This document shows positions 30,101 through 38,766 of a DNA stretch of 64,000 nucleotides, piece after piece. The stretch lies in NCBI RefSeq assembly GCF_017355205.1, contig NZ_JADIJK010000002.1, positions 62,001-126,000 of the forward strand. Direction: 5' to 3'. The DNA comes from Bacillus sp. SD088 (GTDB lineage Bacteria; Bacillota; Bacilli; Bacillales; Bacillaceae_C). The notes beneath the pieces were generated by a model that was not told where the DNA came from, ran no database searches, and was given only the letters and a program-made list of their open reading frames with translations. The position numbers and the translations under genes are program-made. Positions within the stretch are counted from its first letter, which is position 1; the number at the start of each line of letters is the position of its first letter.

Positions 30101-30386
30101 TGCTATGTTGGCGTTCGTGGATCGCAACTAACACAGCCGCAATATGCTGACAATCATGTTTAATAGATGGTAACGGCGGACAGCTGCACTTCGTCCGGAT
30201 CCCGCTACTCCCATCCTTTTCAATCGTAACCTGAAAATCCTCCACTCCAGTAACAGTCGCCTCACAACGAGTAGAACCAACACTATTAATCCTCACCTTA
30301 TCCGCTTCAAAATAAGCCTTCCCTCTTTTAAAGGAAACTGCACCACACATTTCTATGATTTTCTCTTTACTTATCCTACCATTCAA
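27168..30386 (-). CDS. SNF2-family helicase with SWIM zinc finger (YwqA-like)
   Basis: 1072 residues. An N-terminal SWIM zinc-binding motif (C67, C69, C79, H81 in CSCPPLPSIKHDCQH) precedes a bacterial SNF2-associated region (about 150-580). The SNF2 ATPase follows: GGILADDMGLGKTLQ (Walker A), VVFFDEAQAFKNP (motif II), FALTGTPIENSLEEL (motif III) and the C-terminal lobe VFSQFTKMLQLIG, SLKAGGTGLNLTGAD and DRVHRIGQTKSVQV. B. subtilis YwqA is the closest relative I recall. It is a double-strand DNA translocase whose cellular role is not settled. The next upstream gene on the same strand is another helicase, 72 bases away. Confidence 0.92.
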   Translation of the reverse strand: MNGRISKEKIIEMCGAVSFKRGKAYFEADKVRINSVGSTRCEATVTGVEDFQVTIEKDGSSGIRTKCSCPPLPSIKHDCQHIAAVLVAIHERQHSNKSSSPQNHALTEGLFHLFDAEEKQTSRHQLHFENRKVLDVTFFCQSVRVKDGPNMLGIGVEVETNHVPNLREFLEDVKRGNSSPLTSLFAYHPERHCFREETDAVLQQLIQVIEDEEIYVDTLPDKTEWAFSNDILLIPPSSWERLVPLLSSAPLVKLTHGGQQFDRFCRSDGPLPLQFDLLGMPNGDYQLKIEGLQLMTVLNAYRTVLFKEKVVLLERKASERLSELKQMLTSSCSNRILIPHFQVRDFLVKVVPGLKKLGKFQLTGNISEEFSGTPLVAKLYLDRVKNRLLAGLEFHYDGLVIYPHEREVETGPVLIRDVEKEAMILQLMEESSFAQTEGGYFLHNEELEYDFLYHMLPKMEKLVHVYATTAVRSRVFKEKAHPRIKVGFKKERTNWLEFKFEMDGIPERQIREVLAALEEKRKYYRLRSGALLSLETREFAEIQRFLQAVPIQDEDLESGLNVPVVRGFQLMDSTNDPDVFKLETSFRQFLKEIQDPNQLDFEVPKPVEPILYEYQKHGYRWMKALARFGFGGILADDMGLGKTLQSMTFILSEQSDIRKQKRPVLIVCPSSLTYNWLNEFGQFAADLKVVVIDGQKAKRMALQRDMTAHDVVITSYPLLRADIKWYEKQSFHTVFFDEAQAFKNPFTQTAKAVKKVQADHYFALTGTPIENSLEELWSIFHVVFPELFQGLKDYSNLSRKKIIRRIRPFLLRRTKADVLQELPEKTTAQESVELLPEQKKLYAAYLAKLRHDTLKHLDKDTLRKNKIRILAGLTRLRQICCHPALFVDSYKGNSAKFAQLFRILEEARLSGRRVLVFSQFTKMLQLIGRELAKQGQPYFYLDGQTPSEERLERCRRFNAGERHVFLISLKAGGTGLNLTGADTVILYDTWWNPAVEEQAADRVHRIGQTKSVQVIKLVARGTIEEKMNELQEKKRHLIDEVIDSKENFPSLLTEEDIREILMIQKGMDDVVN

Positions 30387-30458
30387 GTGTTTTCCCCCCT
30401 TTTCTTAAGGTGCCTGGCACGCCCCGAATCCCCTCGAATTTTGTCGAATTAACTTTAT

Positions 30459-32750
30459 TTACATTCTATCATTTCCAATCTTAAAGTGTTGCCATTCATA
30501 GGGAAGCAATGCTTGGTATTTTGGTTGCAAGAACCGATCGTCAATCAAAGCAATGATCCCATGATCCGAATCTGTCCGAATTAATCGGCCACCTGCTTGT
30601 AGCACTTTATTCATACCGGGATAAACATACGAGTAATCATACCCATTATGGCCAATTGCTTGGAAATAATCTTTGATAATATCGCGTTCCAGGCCAATCT
30701 GCGGCAATCCCACGCCAACAATGATCACACCCTGCAGTCGTTCTCCTTTTAAATCGATCCCCTCAGAGAATATACCACCAAGCACCGCAAATCCTACTAG
30801 TCGATCTGTTGAATCCTCATTTTCCTGGAAGGCTGCCAAAAAGTCTTCACGTTGTTCCTCTGTCATCCCCCCATCTTGCACAATCGTCTTCATATCTGGT
30901 GCCATCGTGATAAAATGCTCATAGACCATCCGCATATATTGATACGAAGGGAAAAACACGAGGAAATTCCCTGCATTTTTCTGCAAAGTGTCAACCATAA
31001 ACTGTACCATCGGTTCCAACGTATTGTCTCGATCACGATACCTTGTGGATAACGGCTGGATCATAACTTCGACATGCTCTCGGTCAAAAGGGGACGGAAT
31101 AGAGAGCACATAATCGTTTTCTTTTCCACCAAGCAAGTTCATATAATAGCCAGCAGGGGTCAAGGTAGCTGAAAAGAAAATTTTGGAGCGAAACCCTTTC
31201 CCCATCTGTTCTAATTGGGCCGACGGGTCTAAACAAAATAGCTTTAATTCGACCTCACTACCACTGACAGTCAAATAACTCGTAAAACGTTGATCATACA
31301 AGCGGGCAATCTTTACAAAGGCCTGGGCTTCAAAATAGGTTTCCAATAAAAGCTCATCCACTTCTTCGCCTTTTACTAATTCTTCCTCAGCCCTAAAGGT
31401 GAAAGCATCTACCGCTTGCACAAGCTTGTCATCCAATGATTTCTCAAGCATTTGATTTTGTTTTTTCTTCTCTAGCAAATGGTCATTCACTTTTTTGGCC
31501 GCCTTTGCAATCCCTTTGTGATCCGTTTTGTATAAACGATATAAATCGAGAAAATGGGATTTGACAACAGTGGCTGAGTACATCTCCCTTGCTCGATCAA
31601 CTAGATTATGGGCTTCATCAATTAATAACACAGTCTTTTTCTTTTCTTCTTCAAAGAGCCGTTGAAGGGATACCCTGGGATCAAACATATAATTATAATC
31701 GCAGATCACTGCATCTGCAGCATACGCCAAATCAAGTGAAAACTCGAAAGGACAAACCATATGTTTACGAGCATATTTCTCAATCACAGGTCTCGTAAGC
31801 ATTTTTTCATGTTCTAATATATCCGAAACAGCACCATTAATTCGATCGTAATAGCCATCCGCAAATGGACATTCCGTTTTGTCGCATTTTACCTTTTCCT
31901 GAAAACAAATTTTCTCCTTTGCCGTAATCGTCACGACAATAAGCTCTAGTCCTGTCTCTTGTAAAAGGCGAAACGCTTCCTCAGCAGCTGTACGCGTAAT
32001 CGTCTTCGCTGTAAGGTAAAAAAGCCGCTCCACATGTCCTTCGCCTATCGCCTTCACTGCAGGAAAAGTCGTTGAAATCGTCTTACCAATTCCTGTTGAA
32101 GCTTTTGCGAAAAGAGTCCTTTTCTCCTGAATCGTTTTATAAACTGAACCTGCAAGCCTACGTTGTCCTTGTCGATACTCTCCGAATGGAAAGGATAGAG
32201 CTTTGGCGCTCACATCCCTTTTTTGTCGTAGGGCCATCCTTAAACGCGCAAAAGCAGCATAGCGGGAAACGACATCCATAACAAAAGCCGCTAAATCTTC
32301 CCTTTTCATCATTCGCTGAAATCTTTTTTCTTCTTCTGTCCGTACCTGAACATACGTGAGTTGAATATGTATTTCCGATAGGTCATGATCCTGAGCATAA
32401 ATATAGGCATACACAATCGCCTGCGCCCAGTGCACTGGATTGGTTTCCTCTGTGATTTGTTCCAACGGCATCGAGGTCGATTTAATTTCGTCAATGGTGA
32501 TCATTCCATCCTCGTCTATTAGCAAACCATCACAGCGCCCATCAATCCGAAACGTAAGATCATCAAACGGAACCTCCGTTTTCAAATACACTTCCTTTTG
32601 ATCTGTTTCACGGTAGGTTTTTTGAATCTTCTGGTGGATTTTTGTGCCTTCATGCAAAGAGGAAGCGGTACGGAACCCTGTTTCAATGCTCCCACTTCGA
32701 AAAGCATATTCTACAAGCGTCCTGACAGCTATTTTAATCATTTGTGTCAT
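30459..32750 (-). CDS. PD-(D/E)XK nuclease domain fused to XPD/DinG-type Fe-S helicase
   Basis: 763 residues from ATG 32750 (GGTGAT just upstream; an ATG at 32762 is also possible). Residues 1-170 look like a Cas4/RecB-type nuclease: GxxxH-like SLHEGTKIHQKI, then DGRCDGLLIDEDGMITIDEIKST (D...DEIK) and a later Q in WAQAIVYAY. Residues 200-763 are a superfamily 2 helicase of the Rad3/DinG group: Walker A KASTGIGKTIST, Fe-S cysteines around CFQEKVKCDKTEC and MVCPF, DEAH box LLIDEAHNLVDRA, and motif VI QAGGRLIRTDSDHG. A coupled unwinding-and-cutting DNA repair enzyme is the likely role. Confidence 0.85.
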   Translation of the reverse strand: MTQMIKIAVRTLVEYAFRSGSIETGFRTASSLHEGTKIHQKIQKTYRETDQKEVYLKTEVPFDDLTFRIDGRCDGLLIDEDGMITIDEIKSTSMPLEQITEETNPVHWAQAIVYAYIYAQDHDLSEIHIQLTYVQVRTEEEKRFQRMMKREDLAAFVMDVVSRYAAFARLRMALRQKRDVSAKALSFPFGEYRQGQRRLAGSVYKTIQEKRTLFAKASTGIGKTISTTFPAVKAIGEGHVERLFYLTAKTITRTAAEEAFRLLQETGLELIVVTITAKEKICFQEKVKCDKTECPFADGYYDRINGAVSDILEHEKMLTRPVIEKYARKHMVCPFEFSLDLAYAADAVICDYNYMFDPRVSLQRLFEEEKKKTVLLIDEAHNLVDRAREMYSATVVKSHFLDLYRLYKTDHKGIAKAAKKVNDHLLEKKKQNQMLEKSLDDKLVQAVDAFTFRAEEELVKGEEVDELLLETYFEAQAFVKIARLYDQRFTSYLTVSGSEVELKLFCLDPSAQLEQMGKGFRSKIFFSATLTPAGYYMNLLGGKENDYVLSIPSPFDREHVEVMIQPLSTRYRDRDNTLEPMVQFMVDTLQKNAGNFLVFFPSYQYMRMVYEHFITMAPDMKTIVQDGGMTEEQREDFLAAFQENEDSTDRLVGFAVLGGIFSEGIDLKGERLQGVIIVGVGLPQIGLERDIIKDYFQAIGHNGYDYSYVYPGMNKVLQAGGRLIRTDSDHGIIALIDDRFLQPKYQALLPYEWQHFKIGNDRM

Positions 32751-32829
32751 ATGATCACCCATTCGTTATTCTTCACTCCATTTTAGCATAGAGGGCAACT
32801 ATCAATAAAATTTCCACTTAAAAAGCTAG

Positions 32830-32975
32830 ACTGCCATCAGTGGAAGTTTTCTTCATCCCCCACTGATGGTTAGCGAAACTTATCGGGGTGTTAGCATCCG
32901 TTATCCCCCACTTAGATTCTTTGAAATCTCCTAATCTTGAAGTGGGGGTCTTACGGACGGATTGCACCGGGATAA
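32830..32975. repeat. Repeat family C, copy 2
   Basis: Contains the CCATCAGTGGAAGTTT / CCCCCACTGATGG hairpin, then TTATCCCCCACTTAGATTC, CTTGAAGTGGGGGTCTTAC and a closing CACCGGGATAA. It shares these blocks with 24034-24305 and 33568-33652. The gap between the helicase start and 33165 contains only this repeat, the terminator after it and a weaker hairpin at 33108-33141 (GAGCTTCCTA/TAGGAAGTTC). Confidence 0.8.
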
Positions 32976-33011
32976 AAAGCCCTTCAATTCATCCTGATTG
33001 AAGGGCTTTTT
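32974..33011. terminator. Strong hairpin (bidirectional terminator)
   Basis: 15-bp stem AAAAAGCCCTTCAAT (32974-32988) with ATTGAAGGGCTTTTT (32997-33011), A and T runs on both sides. It could end the decayed minus-strand cluster that starts at 38722. Confidence 0.85.
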
Positions 33012-33165
33012 ACAATAGATATATGTGCATTCTTTTTGCTAGATTGATTCATTAATTACTAGGTTTCTATAATCAAACTGTATTTTCACAACATCATTAT
33101 GTAAAAGGAGCTTCCTAAATATGTTTTGCCATAGGAAGTTCTTGCAATTTGCTAGAAGAAAACTC

Positions 33166-33342
33166 CTAACCCCAGTCTTCAATCATTGCATCAGCTTCTT
33201 TACTGAGCACGATAAAAAAGATCAGGGCCGGTAATAGAAAGGTATACAATTGCCAGCTTTTAAGATAGTTTTTGCGGATTCGCGAAAAGCGACTTCCAGG
33301 CATGACGATTTTATGCTCGACCTCCGCGTTCTTCATATGCAT
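33166..33342 (-). pseudogene. N-terminal remnant of an LplB/YtcP-type sugar ABC permease
   Basis: 58-codon frame with a perfect ribosome binding site (AAGGAGG before ATG 33342). It reads RIRKNYLKSWQLYTFLLPAL then IFFIVL, the first helix of carbohydrate permeases of the LplB group, and then jumps to SKEADAMIEDWG and stops. A full permease has about 300 residues, so the rest is deleted. The short reading frame may still be translated. Confidence 0.6.
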
Positions 33343-33425
33343 AAAGGAACCTCCTTTTTGTCAATAGAGGGATAAGGTTGTACAAATGATTGAAGGCAAC
33401 CTTATCCCCAGTTCAATGCAAATTA

Positions 33426-33548
33426 TTAATTGTTTTTATATCGTTTATGCGCTTCTGCTTGAATGTCCATATATTGATCTAAGCCCACTTTCTCAATCTC
33501 TTTGTCACATTTGAAAAGGGCTCGGTTCCATGAGTTAAGGCACACCCA
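33426..33548 (-). pseudogene. C-terminal remnant of a second LplA/YtcQ-type solute-binding lipoprotein
   Basis: The frame ending at 33426-33428 reads SWNRALFKCDKEIEKVGLDQ then YMDIQAEAHKRYKNN. It aligns with the end of the intact binding protein nearby (NWDKYVNTIEKMNLEEYMEI, then ENTAYERYKES). No start is present. Together with the permease remnant just downstream it shows a deleted binding-protein/permease cassette. Confidence 0.65.
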
Positions 33549-33567
33549 ACTGATTATTCAATACCTA

Positions 33568-33652
33568 TTAAGTGAAGCTGATCGTGGTGTAATGTCCCCA
33601 CTTAGACTCATGGTCTCGAAGTGGAGGACTTACTGCTAGTTAATGCGGGATA
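33568..33652. repeat. Repeat family C, copy 3, overlapping the GDPD 3' end
   Basis: Runs from AAGTGAAGCTGATCGTGG to GCTAGTTAATGCGGGATAA with the central CCCCACTTAGACTC / TCTCGAAGTGGAGG pair. The last five codons and stop of the GDPD gene lie in it. Confidence 0.75.
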
Positions 33653-34505
33653 AAGCCTCCCGTTCTTTTTGGCGATATTGATCCAATAAGCCTGTCCAAT
33701 CTGTCTGTAGCACATTACACCCTTTTTCCACGACCTTCCTCCAGCCGTATTCAGGCCCTTTTAAAATGGAGAGATCATCATCTAACTCACCAAACAAAAC
33801 TTCTTTATCATCTAACCGAATAGCATTTGCAAAAACAAAGTGATACTCATTTCTTAAGCTTTCTATAAGTTCATCCTGAAAAAACGGCGAGTCTTGGTTT
33901 TCGGCAATGATTTCTACCCCAACTATATTTACATTTTTACATTCTCGTATGATCTCTAGATCGTCTAGACTTTTTACAATTGGGAAGTACATATACTTCG
34001 TTGGATGTTTTTCAAGTTGCTGTAAATATAAATCTTTAACAGGAGATTTTAAAAGAATATGATTTTCTAAATTAAATGAATCGAGATATGGTAACAACCT
34101 ATCCCAATATGCCCACGAACGATCGATATTAATTAAATAGTCTGTTCCTTTTACATATTTTAATAGATCCTCTAACTTCTCTACTTGATAATTAATTTTA
34201 TGGCGAATCGAATTATAATAGTGCAATGTCTCGATCTCAGCCGATGAAAGCTGCTTAATATTTCTCTTTTCCCCTAAGAGTCTATTCTCATTTCCATCAT
34301 GAAATAGATAAAATTGACCATCAGATGACTGAACAACATCGATCTCAACAATATCTGCACCCGATTGACATGCTGCAATTAGGGAAGGGATCGTATTTTC
34401 AATAATATTGCCTAGGGCAGTCCCTCTATGAGCGACAATGAGAAAAGGCTCATTTTGTAATTTTTCTATTAATAAATTATTTATTTGCATAAATTCCTTT
34501 ATCAT
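33636..34505 (-). CDS. Glycerophosphodiester phosphodiesterase-family protein
   Basis: 289 residues. GDPD barrel motifs: the catalytic AHRGTALGNIIENTIPSL at the N-terminus, VEIDVVQSSDGQFYLFHDGN (Glu, Asp and second catalytic His), and a C-terminal VLQTDWTGLLDQY. It hydrolyses glycerophosphodiesters to glycerol-3-phosphate. It has no signal peptide, so it is cytosolic. ATG 34490 (AAGGA upstream) is an alternative start. It lies 94 bases after the solute-binding protein, suggesting uptake plus hydrolysis of one substrate. The final residues LSRIN come from the adjoining repeat. Confidence 0.88.
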   Translation of the reverse strand: MIKEFMQINNLLIEKLQNEPFLIVAHRGTALGNIIENTIPSLIAACQSGADIVEIDVVQSSDGQFYLFHDGNENRLLGEKRNIKQLSSAEIETLHYYNSIRHKINYQVEKLEDLLKYVKGTDYLINIDRSWAYWDRLLPYLDSFNLENHILLKSPVKDLYLQQLEKHPTKYMYFPIVKSLDDLEIIRECKNVNIVGVEIIAENQDSPFFQDELIESLRNEYHFVFANAIRLDDKEVLFGELDDDLSILKGPEYGWRKVVEKGCNVLQTDWTGLLDQYRQKEREALSRIN

Positions 34506-34599
34506 GTTTTAATCTACTCACTTTCTATGGAACCATGGCGTCCAAAATAGATAATGCTTTCTATGTACCGTATAACAGTGAGGGGGCTTGCTTCCCCCT

Positions 34600-36201
34600 C
34601 TATGATTCTTTATATCTCTCATAAGCGGTATTTTCGATTTCCATATATTCCTCTAAATTCATCTTTTCAATTGTGTTAACATATTTATCCCAATTCTCAA
34701 AAGATTCACTTCCTGATATAAACTTATCTTCCATTTCCTTTACATACTTTTCTATATCAGCAGCTAAAGTAGATCTCTTCTTATATTCTTCACTTGTGTA
34801 GGAAAATTCTGGCCATACTTCCTCAAGCATATATGGTTTCATTTCTTCGGCAGCAGCTAATGAAGACGGAATACTCTCAGCCCCATCAAAGAATTGCTCT
34901 TTCATAATACCTGGATATCCACCACCTAAGTAGGTGACGTATTTGGAAAGTTCTTGTTCCATAGTTAATCCATCTGGGCTATTTTTTATTTTATCTACAA
35001 ATTCCAATTTACCGTCTTCATTTTCCTCATACGTTTCTCCTTCTATCCCCATAAAGAAAAATTTCGCACCCTCATCACTATAAAAGTAATCTAACCATCT
35101 TAATGTTTCCGGCACATGTTCATTTTTATCTGTAATAACAAAAGCTCCTTTTGCTGCAATTGGAGAGCGTTGGGTGGAAACCATTCGATCGCCATGTGGC
35201 CCCTCCAATGGAGCAATTCCAATAAATTTAGAACCTTCCTCTTCTCCATAAATGGCTTCAGTATTTACAAATACTGTACTTCCATGCAATCCATTTGTTC
35301 CGTTTGCATAGCTCGAATTGTTGTCATTTGCTGAAGAGAATATATTTTCCTGAATTAATCCTTCATCATAAAGTTTATGCAAATATTCAAGCATCTCTTT
35401 ATAACGATCTGTTGTAGGAATAAACCGTAAGCCATCCGACTCTGGATCAAAATCTACAAAGGTATGACTACTCCCTCTATTTGCAAGTCCAAATGATCCG
35501 CGCATCCAACCCTTTAATCCATCTAGACTATAGCTTCCAAATGGAATTTCTTCATTTTTACCATTTCCGATTAAGTCTGTTTCTTTTACTGCTTTTAAGT
35601 AATCGTAAAACTCATCTGTTGTTTCTGGAACATCCATCCCTAATTTCTCTAGCCAATCCTCTCTCACCCAAAGCTTGTGTCCAGAAATAACGGACCAAAA
35701 ATCAGGCTCATATAAACCAGGGAGGGAATAGATATTACCATCTGCATCATATAATCCCTTTTCAATTTCGGGATATTCCTTGAGGACCTCTGTTAAATTA
35801 GGCATATACTGCTCGATTAAATCATTCAGCTTCAAGAACATCCCCTGGCTACCATATTCACTTAAATCAGAACTCGAAAGGGCCGCCGTATAAAACACAT
35901 CCTTATAATCTCCACTAGACAATGCTAAATTACGTTTCTCCGTCCAACCTGAACTTGGAACCAGATTCCAATCAATATGGATCCCTGTCATCTTTTCATA
36001 TTCCTTCCAGATTAAGACCTCATCATAATTATCAGCGTCACTCTTTCTTGCCATAAACTCTAGAGTAATAGGCTCATCCACAATCGGCATACCCGTTTCG
36101 TTAAAGTTTTCATCAGTGGTTATTTCGTTTGTTTTTTCTTTCTTACTACAGGCAGCTAATAAAAGAACGAAAACAAATAATAAAAAATATACTTTTTTCA
36201 T
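34600..36201 (-). CDS. Extracellular solute-binding lipoprotein (LplA/YtcQ-like, family 1)
   Basis: 533 residues from ATG 36201 (GAGAGGGA upstream). Lipoprotein signal with lipobox LLLAACSKK. It is a large carbohydrate-type binding protein (ITLEFMARKSDADNYDEVLI ... IHIDWNLVPSSGWTEKRNLAL) typical of uptake systems with LplB/LplC permeases and a shared ATPase. No intact permease is present in the cluster; only a fragment at 33166-33342. The ligand is unknown; the adjacent GDPD points to a glycerophosphodiester or polyol-linked compound (inference). Confidence 0.88.
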   Translation of the reverse strand: MKKVYFLLFVFVLLLAACSKKEKTNEITTDENFNETGMPIVDEPITLEFMARKSDADNYDEVLIWKEYEKMTGIHIDWNLVPSSGWTEKRNLALSSGDYKDVFYTAALSSSDLSEYGSQGMFLKLNDLIEQYMPNLTEVLKEYPEIEKGLYDADGNIYSLPGLYEPDFWSVISGHKLWVREDWLEKLGMDVPETTDEFYDYLKAVKETDLIGNGKNEEIPFGSYSLDGLKGWMRGSFGLANRGSSHTFVDFDPESDGLRFIPTTDRYKEMLEYLHKLYDEGLIQENIFSSANDNNSSYANGTNGLHGSTVFVNTEAIYGEEEGSKFIGIAPLEGPHGDRMVSTQRSPIAAKGAFVITDKNEHVPETLRWLDYFYSDEGAKFFFMGIEGETYEENEDGKLEFVDKIKNSPDGLTMEQELSKYVTYLGGGYPGIMKEQFFDGAESIPSSLAAAEEMKPYMLEEVWPEFSYTSEEYKKRSTLAADIEKYVKEMEDKFISGSESFENWDKYVNTIEKMNLEEYMEIENTAYERYKES

Positions 36202-36386
36202 AATCAAATCCCTCTCTTTCGTTTTTATTTTATCAGGCCTTTTGATCCTTAATTCTCTTCTGTCTTTTCTAATTTCCCCTTTACTTATATCAACTGATCA
36301 GCATTATTTTGATTTTATGCCTATTACACCCCTCCGTTTTTGGAACGTGTCAATTTCGACTTCATTATATTCAAAGCCAAAATTAT

Positions 36387-36401
36387 TGTCAACCGCTTTC
36401 A
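36387..36401. promoter_or_regulatory. cre/LacI-like operator upstream of the binding-protein gene
   Basis: On the minus strand TGAAAGCGGTTGACA, which matches the CcpA cre consensus except at two positions and would also suit a LacI-type regulator. It lies about 190 bases before the ATG at 36201. The rest of 36202-36532 holds no gene. Confidence 0.5.
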
Positions 36402-36480
36402 AAAATAATCATAAAGATCAATGGCAGAAAAATAGATTCAATTCCTACAAACAAAGGACCTTTTCAAAAGCAAAAACGAC

Positions 36481-36500
36481 CTCCTTTTTTAAAAAAGGAG
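36481..36500. terminator. Hairpin after the LacI-SBP gene
   Basis: Perfect 20-bp palindrome CTCCTTTTTTAAAAAAGGAG, 33 bases after the stop codon of the minus-strand regulator gene. It is AT-rich in the centre and a weak terminator. Confidence 0.45.
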
Positions 36501-36532
36501 ATCGCTAAATTAAATTGCTTTTCACTATATTT

Positions 36533-38722
36533 TTACACTTTAATTAAAGTATCTTGCGCATCCAACAGCTGTCTGTTAAGTTGCTGAATGACTTCATCTA
36601 TATCTACATTACCAATTAATACCTCATGGATCGCTTTTCCAATGATTTGTTCAATACTCCTTGTATTTAGCCTTCTTCCAGTCTTATCTTTCGTGTCTCT
36701 AATTCCATCATCATTCGCCTCGTTCATCCCTTCTAGCCAAGGATACAACATACGAATTGTTTGGTTCTCATATACCATTTGATTGGAAGACGTGCCGCCC
36801 AATAGTGTAATTTGTTCAGCCGTTTCGGTCTCATTGATCCAATTTAGAAAATTAATCGCTGCACGTTTATTCTTACTTTGCTTGGTAATCCCAACAACCC
36901 CACCGCCTAGAAGCGGCTTATTCCCAGGTACAGCAGCATACCCAATCAATGAGCCAATATCACTATGAGCGATTCTAGAAACGTGGTTAGCAAAACCGAT
37001 CATCATCGCCGTTTCACCATTGGCAAAACTTGTTACGGCTTCTCCCCACCAATTTGTATCTAACTTTTGTGAAAGATTAACCGTTTCCATATAATTTTGC
37101 AAAGCCTTTTTGGCTATAGCAGGATCTAAACAGATTTGGCCTTGCTTATTGATTAATGTTCCTTTCTCAGTATAATATCTTGTCAAAAATTCCGCTGCCA
37201 TAATCTCGGATCTTCCCAAAATAACGCTAGTACCATACTTTATCGAGGTATTTTCAAAATAAGAACTCGTATAGAAAGACAGCATTTTATTAAAAGCACT
37301 AAAATCCTTAGGGGGGAGCAAATCCCTTTTATATTTTTCAAAATATATACGTTTGATCTTCTGATCCTCAAATAAGTCTTTACGATAAAACAGCATTTGC
37401 ACACTAGAATCAAATGGCAGGGCATAAGCAACCTTATCTATTTCCGAATAATTCCTTTTAATATACGTTGGATAGCCATTTAATATTTGATCAAAATTTT
37501 GATCAATTCCATTTAATGGAGAAAATACGTCTTTACCGAACCAAGAAAGCCAAGCCATATCCATCCTGATAATATCATAGTGGTTATATTTTTCTGGATC
37601 AGAGAGAGTCTTGTAGATTTCTTCATATGGTTTTATCGTTAATTTTATCTCTATCCCTGTTTTCTTCTTAAAGTAAGGGATTATTTTACTCATTGCTTCT
37701 GTTGTGGGACTTGGAATCGTCAAAAAGTTCAAGGTACTCTTATAAAGTTCACGATCAAGGTAATCCCCGAACTTGTTTAACCCATTATTTTTAAATAAAT
37801 TAGTAGGATTAATATCTTCTTTACCATTTACCTGGTTAATTAATAATTCTGCAATTTTGCTGCCAAAAAAATGAAAATTTAATTGATAGAATTCAATACT
37901 TTCATCAAAATTTAACTGAGTTGGAGCAAGACATAATATTTTTGGCATTTTTTGAGTAGAGCCCCATAGATAGGCCTTTTTTAATATATTTCCTTTGCTT
38001 AAACTTGTCGTGACAATAATATCAAATTGTCGTTCTTGGAAAAAGTCAAATACCTTGCTATACGTTTGATTAAGGGTTGAATGTATGATTTTTACTTGTT
38101 TCTGCTCACACAGCCCTTCTTTCAAGCGCTCTACAAATTCCTTTTCATTACTAAACCGTATTTGATCTGAGAAGATTCCAATTGATTGATATTCTTTCGT
38201 TTTAAGGTAATCTGAAATTTCCCTTCCTGCCAATTCAAAGTCAAACCCTATGAATTTCTCTGCATGCGCCACCCTTCTATTTACAAATACAATATGTTCC
38301 TTTGCGATATCTAACTCTTGATAGTAACGAGTAGCATCGTCTAAGCAAGAAACGGTTACAACTCCTGTCATCCGTTCAGCAGCAATCTCTTTTAAAATAT
38401 GATTTTCATTATGCTGTAAATCGTAGGTCGAGTATAAATGTGTGCGATATCCAAGTTTCGTTAAGGTTTTATCTAATCCTTCATACATCAGCGCATATTC
38501 CTCTAGTTTAATACTTGGTAGAATGATTGCCACTGCATTTGTAGAGCCCGACCGTAACGTCTTAGCTGTATAATTTATTTTATAACCTAATTTTTCAGCT
38601 GCTGCTTCTACCATTTGAATTTTCTTGACACTGACATTTCCTTTTCCATTTAAAACATTTGAAACGGTACCATGGGATACACCAGCTACCCTTGCTATAT
38701 CCTTGAAAGTCGGTTTACTCAT
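36533..38722 (-). CDS. LacI-type regulator fused to a family 1 solute-binding-protein domain
   Basis: 729 residues, about twice the length of a LacI regulator. Residues 1-56 are the LacI helix-turn-helix and hinge (TFKDIARVAGVSHGTVSNVL, then LGYKINYTAKTLRSG). Residues 60-330 form a periplasmic-binding-like effector domain (VVTVSCLDDATRY, FDIIVTTS). Residues 335-729 resemble an extracellular sugar-binding protein (IIPYFKKKTGIEIKLTIKPY, YALPFDSSVQMLFYRKDLF, FANGETAMMIGFAN, AAINFLNWINETETAEQITL) but there is no signal peptide, so it stays in the cytoplasm. It probably senses a sugar-like ligand with two domains and controls the binding protein and GDPD genes downstream. Confidence 0.85.
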   Translation of the reverse strand: MSKPTFKDIARVAGVSHGTVSNVLNGKGNVSVKKIQMVEAAAEKLGYKINYTAKTLRSGSTNAVAIILPSIKLEEYALMYEGLDKTLTKLGYRTHLYSTYDLQHNENHILKEIAAERMTGVVTVSCLDDATRYYQELDIAKEHIVFVNRRVAHAEKFIGFDFELAGREISDYLKTKEYQSIGIFSDQIRFSNEKEFVERLKEGLCEQKQVKIIHSTLNQTYSKVFDFFQERQFDIIVTTSLSKGNILKKAYLWGSTQKMPKILCLAPTQLNFDESIEFYQLNFHFFGSKIAELLINQVNGKEDINPTNLFKNNGLNKFGDYLDRELYKSTLNFLTIPSPTTEAMSKIIPYFKKKTGIEIKLTIKPYEEIYKTLSDPEKYNHYDIIRMDMAWLSWFGKDVFSPLNGIDQNFDQILNGYPTYIKRNYSEIDKVAYALPFDSSVQMLFYRKDLFEDQKIKRIYFEKYKRDLLPPKDFSAFNKMLSFYTSSYFENTSIKYGTSVILGRSEIMAAEFLTRYYTEKGTLINKQGQICLDPAIAKKALQNYMETVNLSQKLDTNWWGEAVTSFANGETAMMIGFANHVSRIAHSDIGSLIGYAAVPGNKPLLGGGVVGITKQSKNKRAAINFLNWINETETAEQITLLGGTSSNQMVYENQTIRMLYPWLEGMNEANDDGIRDTKDKTGRRLNTRSIEQIIGKAIHEVLIGNVDIDEVIQQLNRQLLDAQDTLIKV

Positions 38723-38766
38723 AACACACCCCTATTTTGCCTCGTATACAAAGTTATTATTTATAA

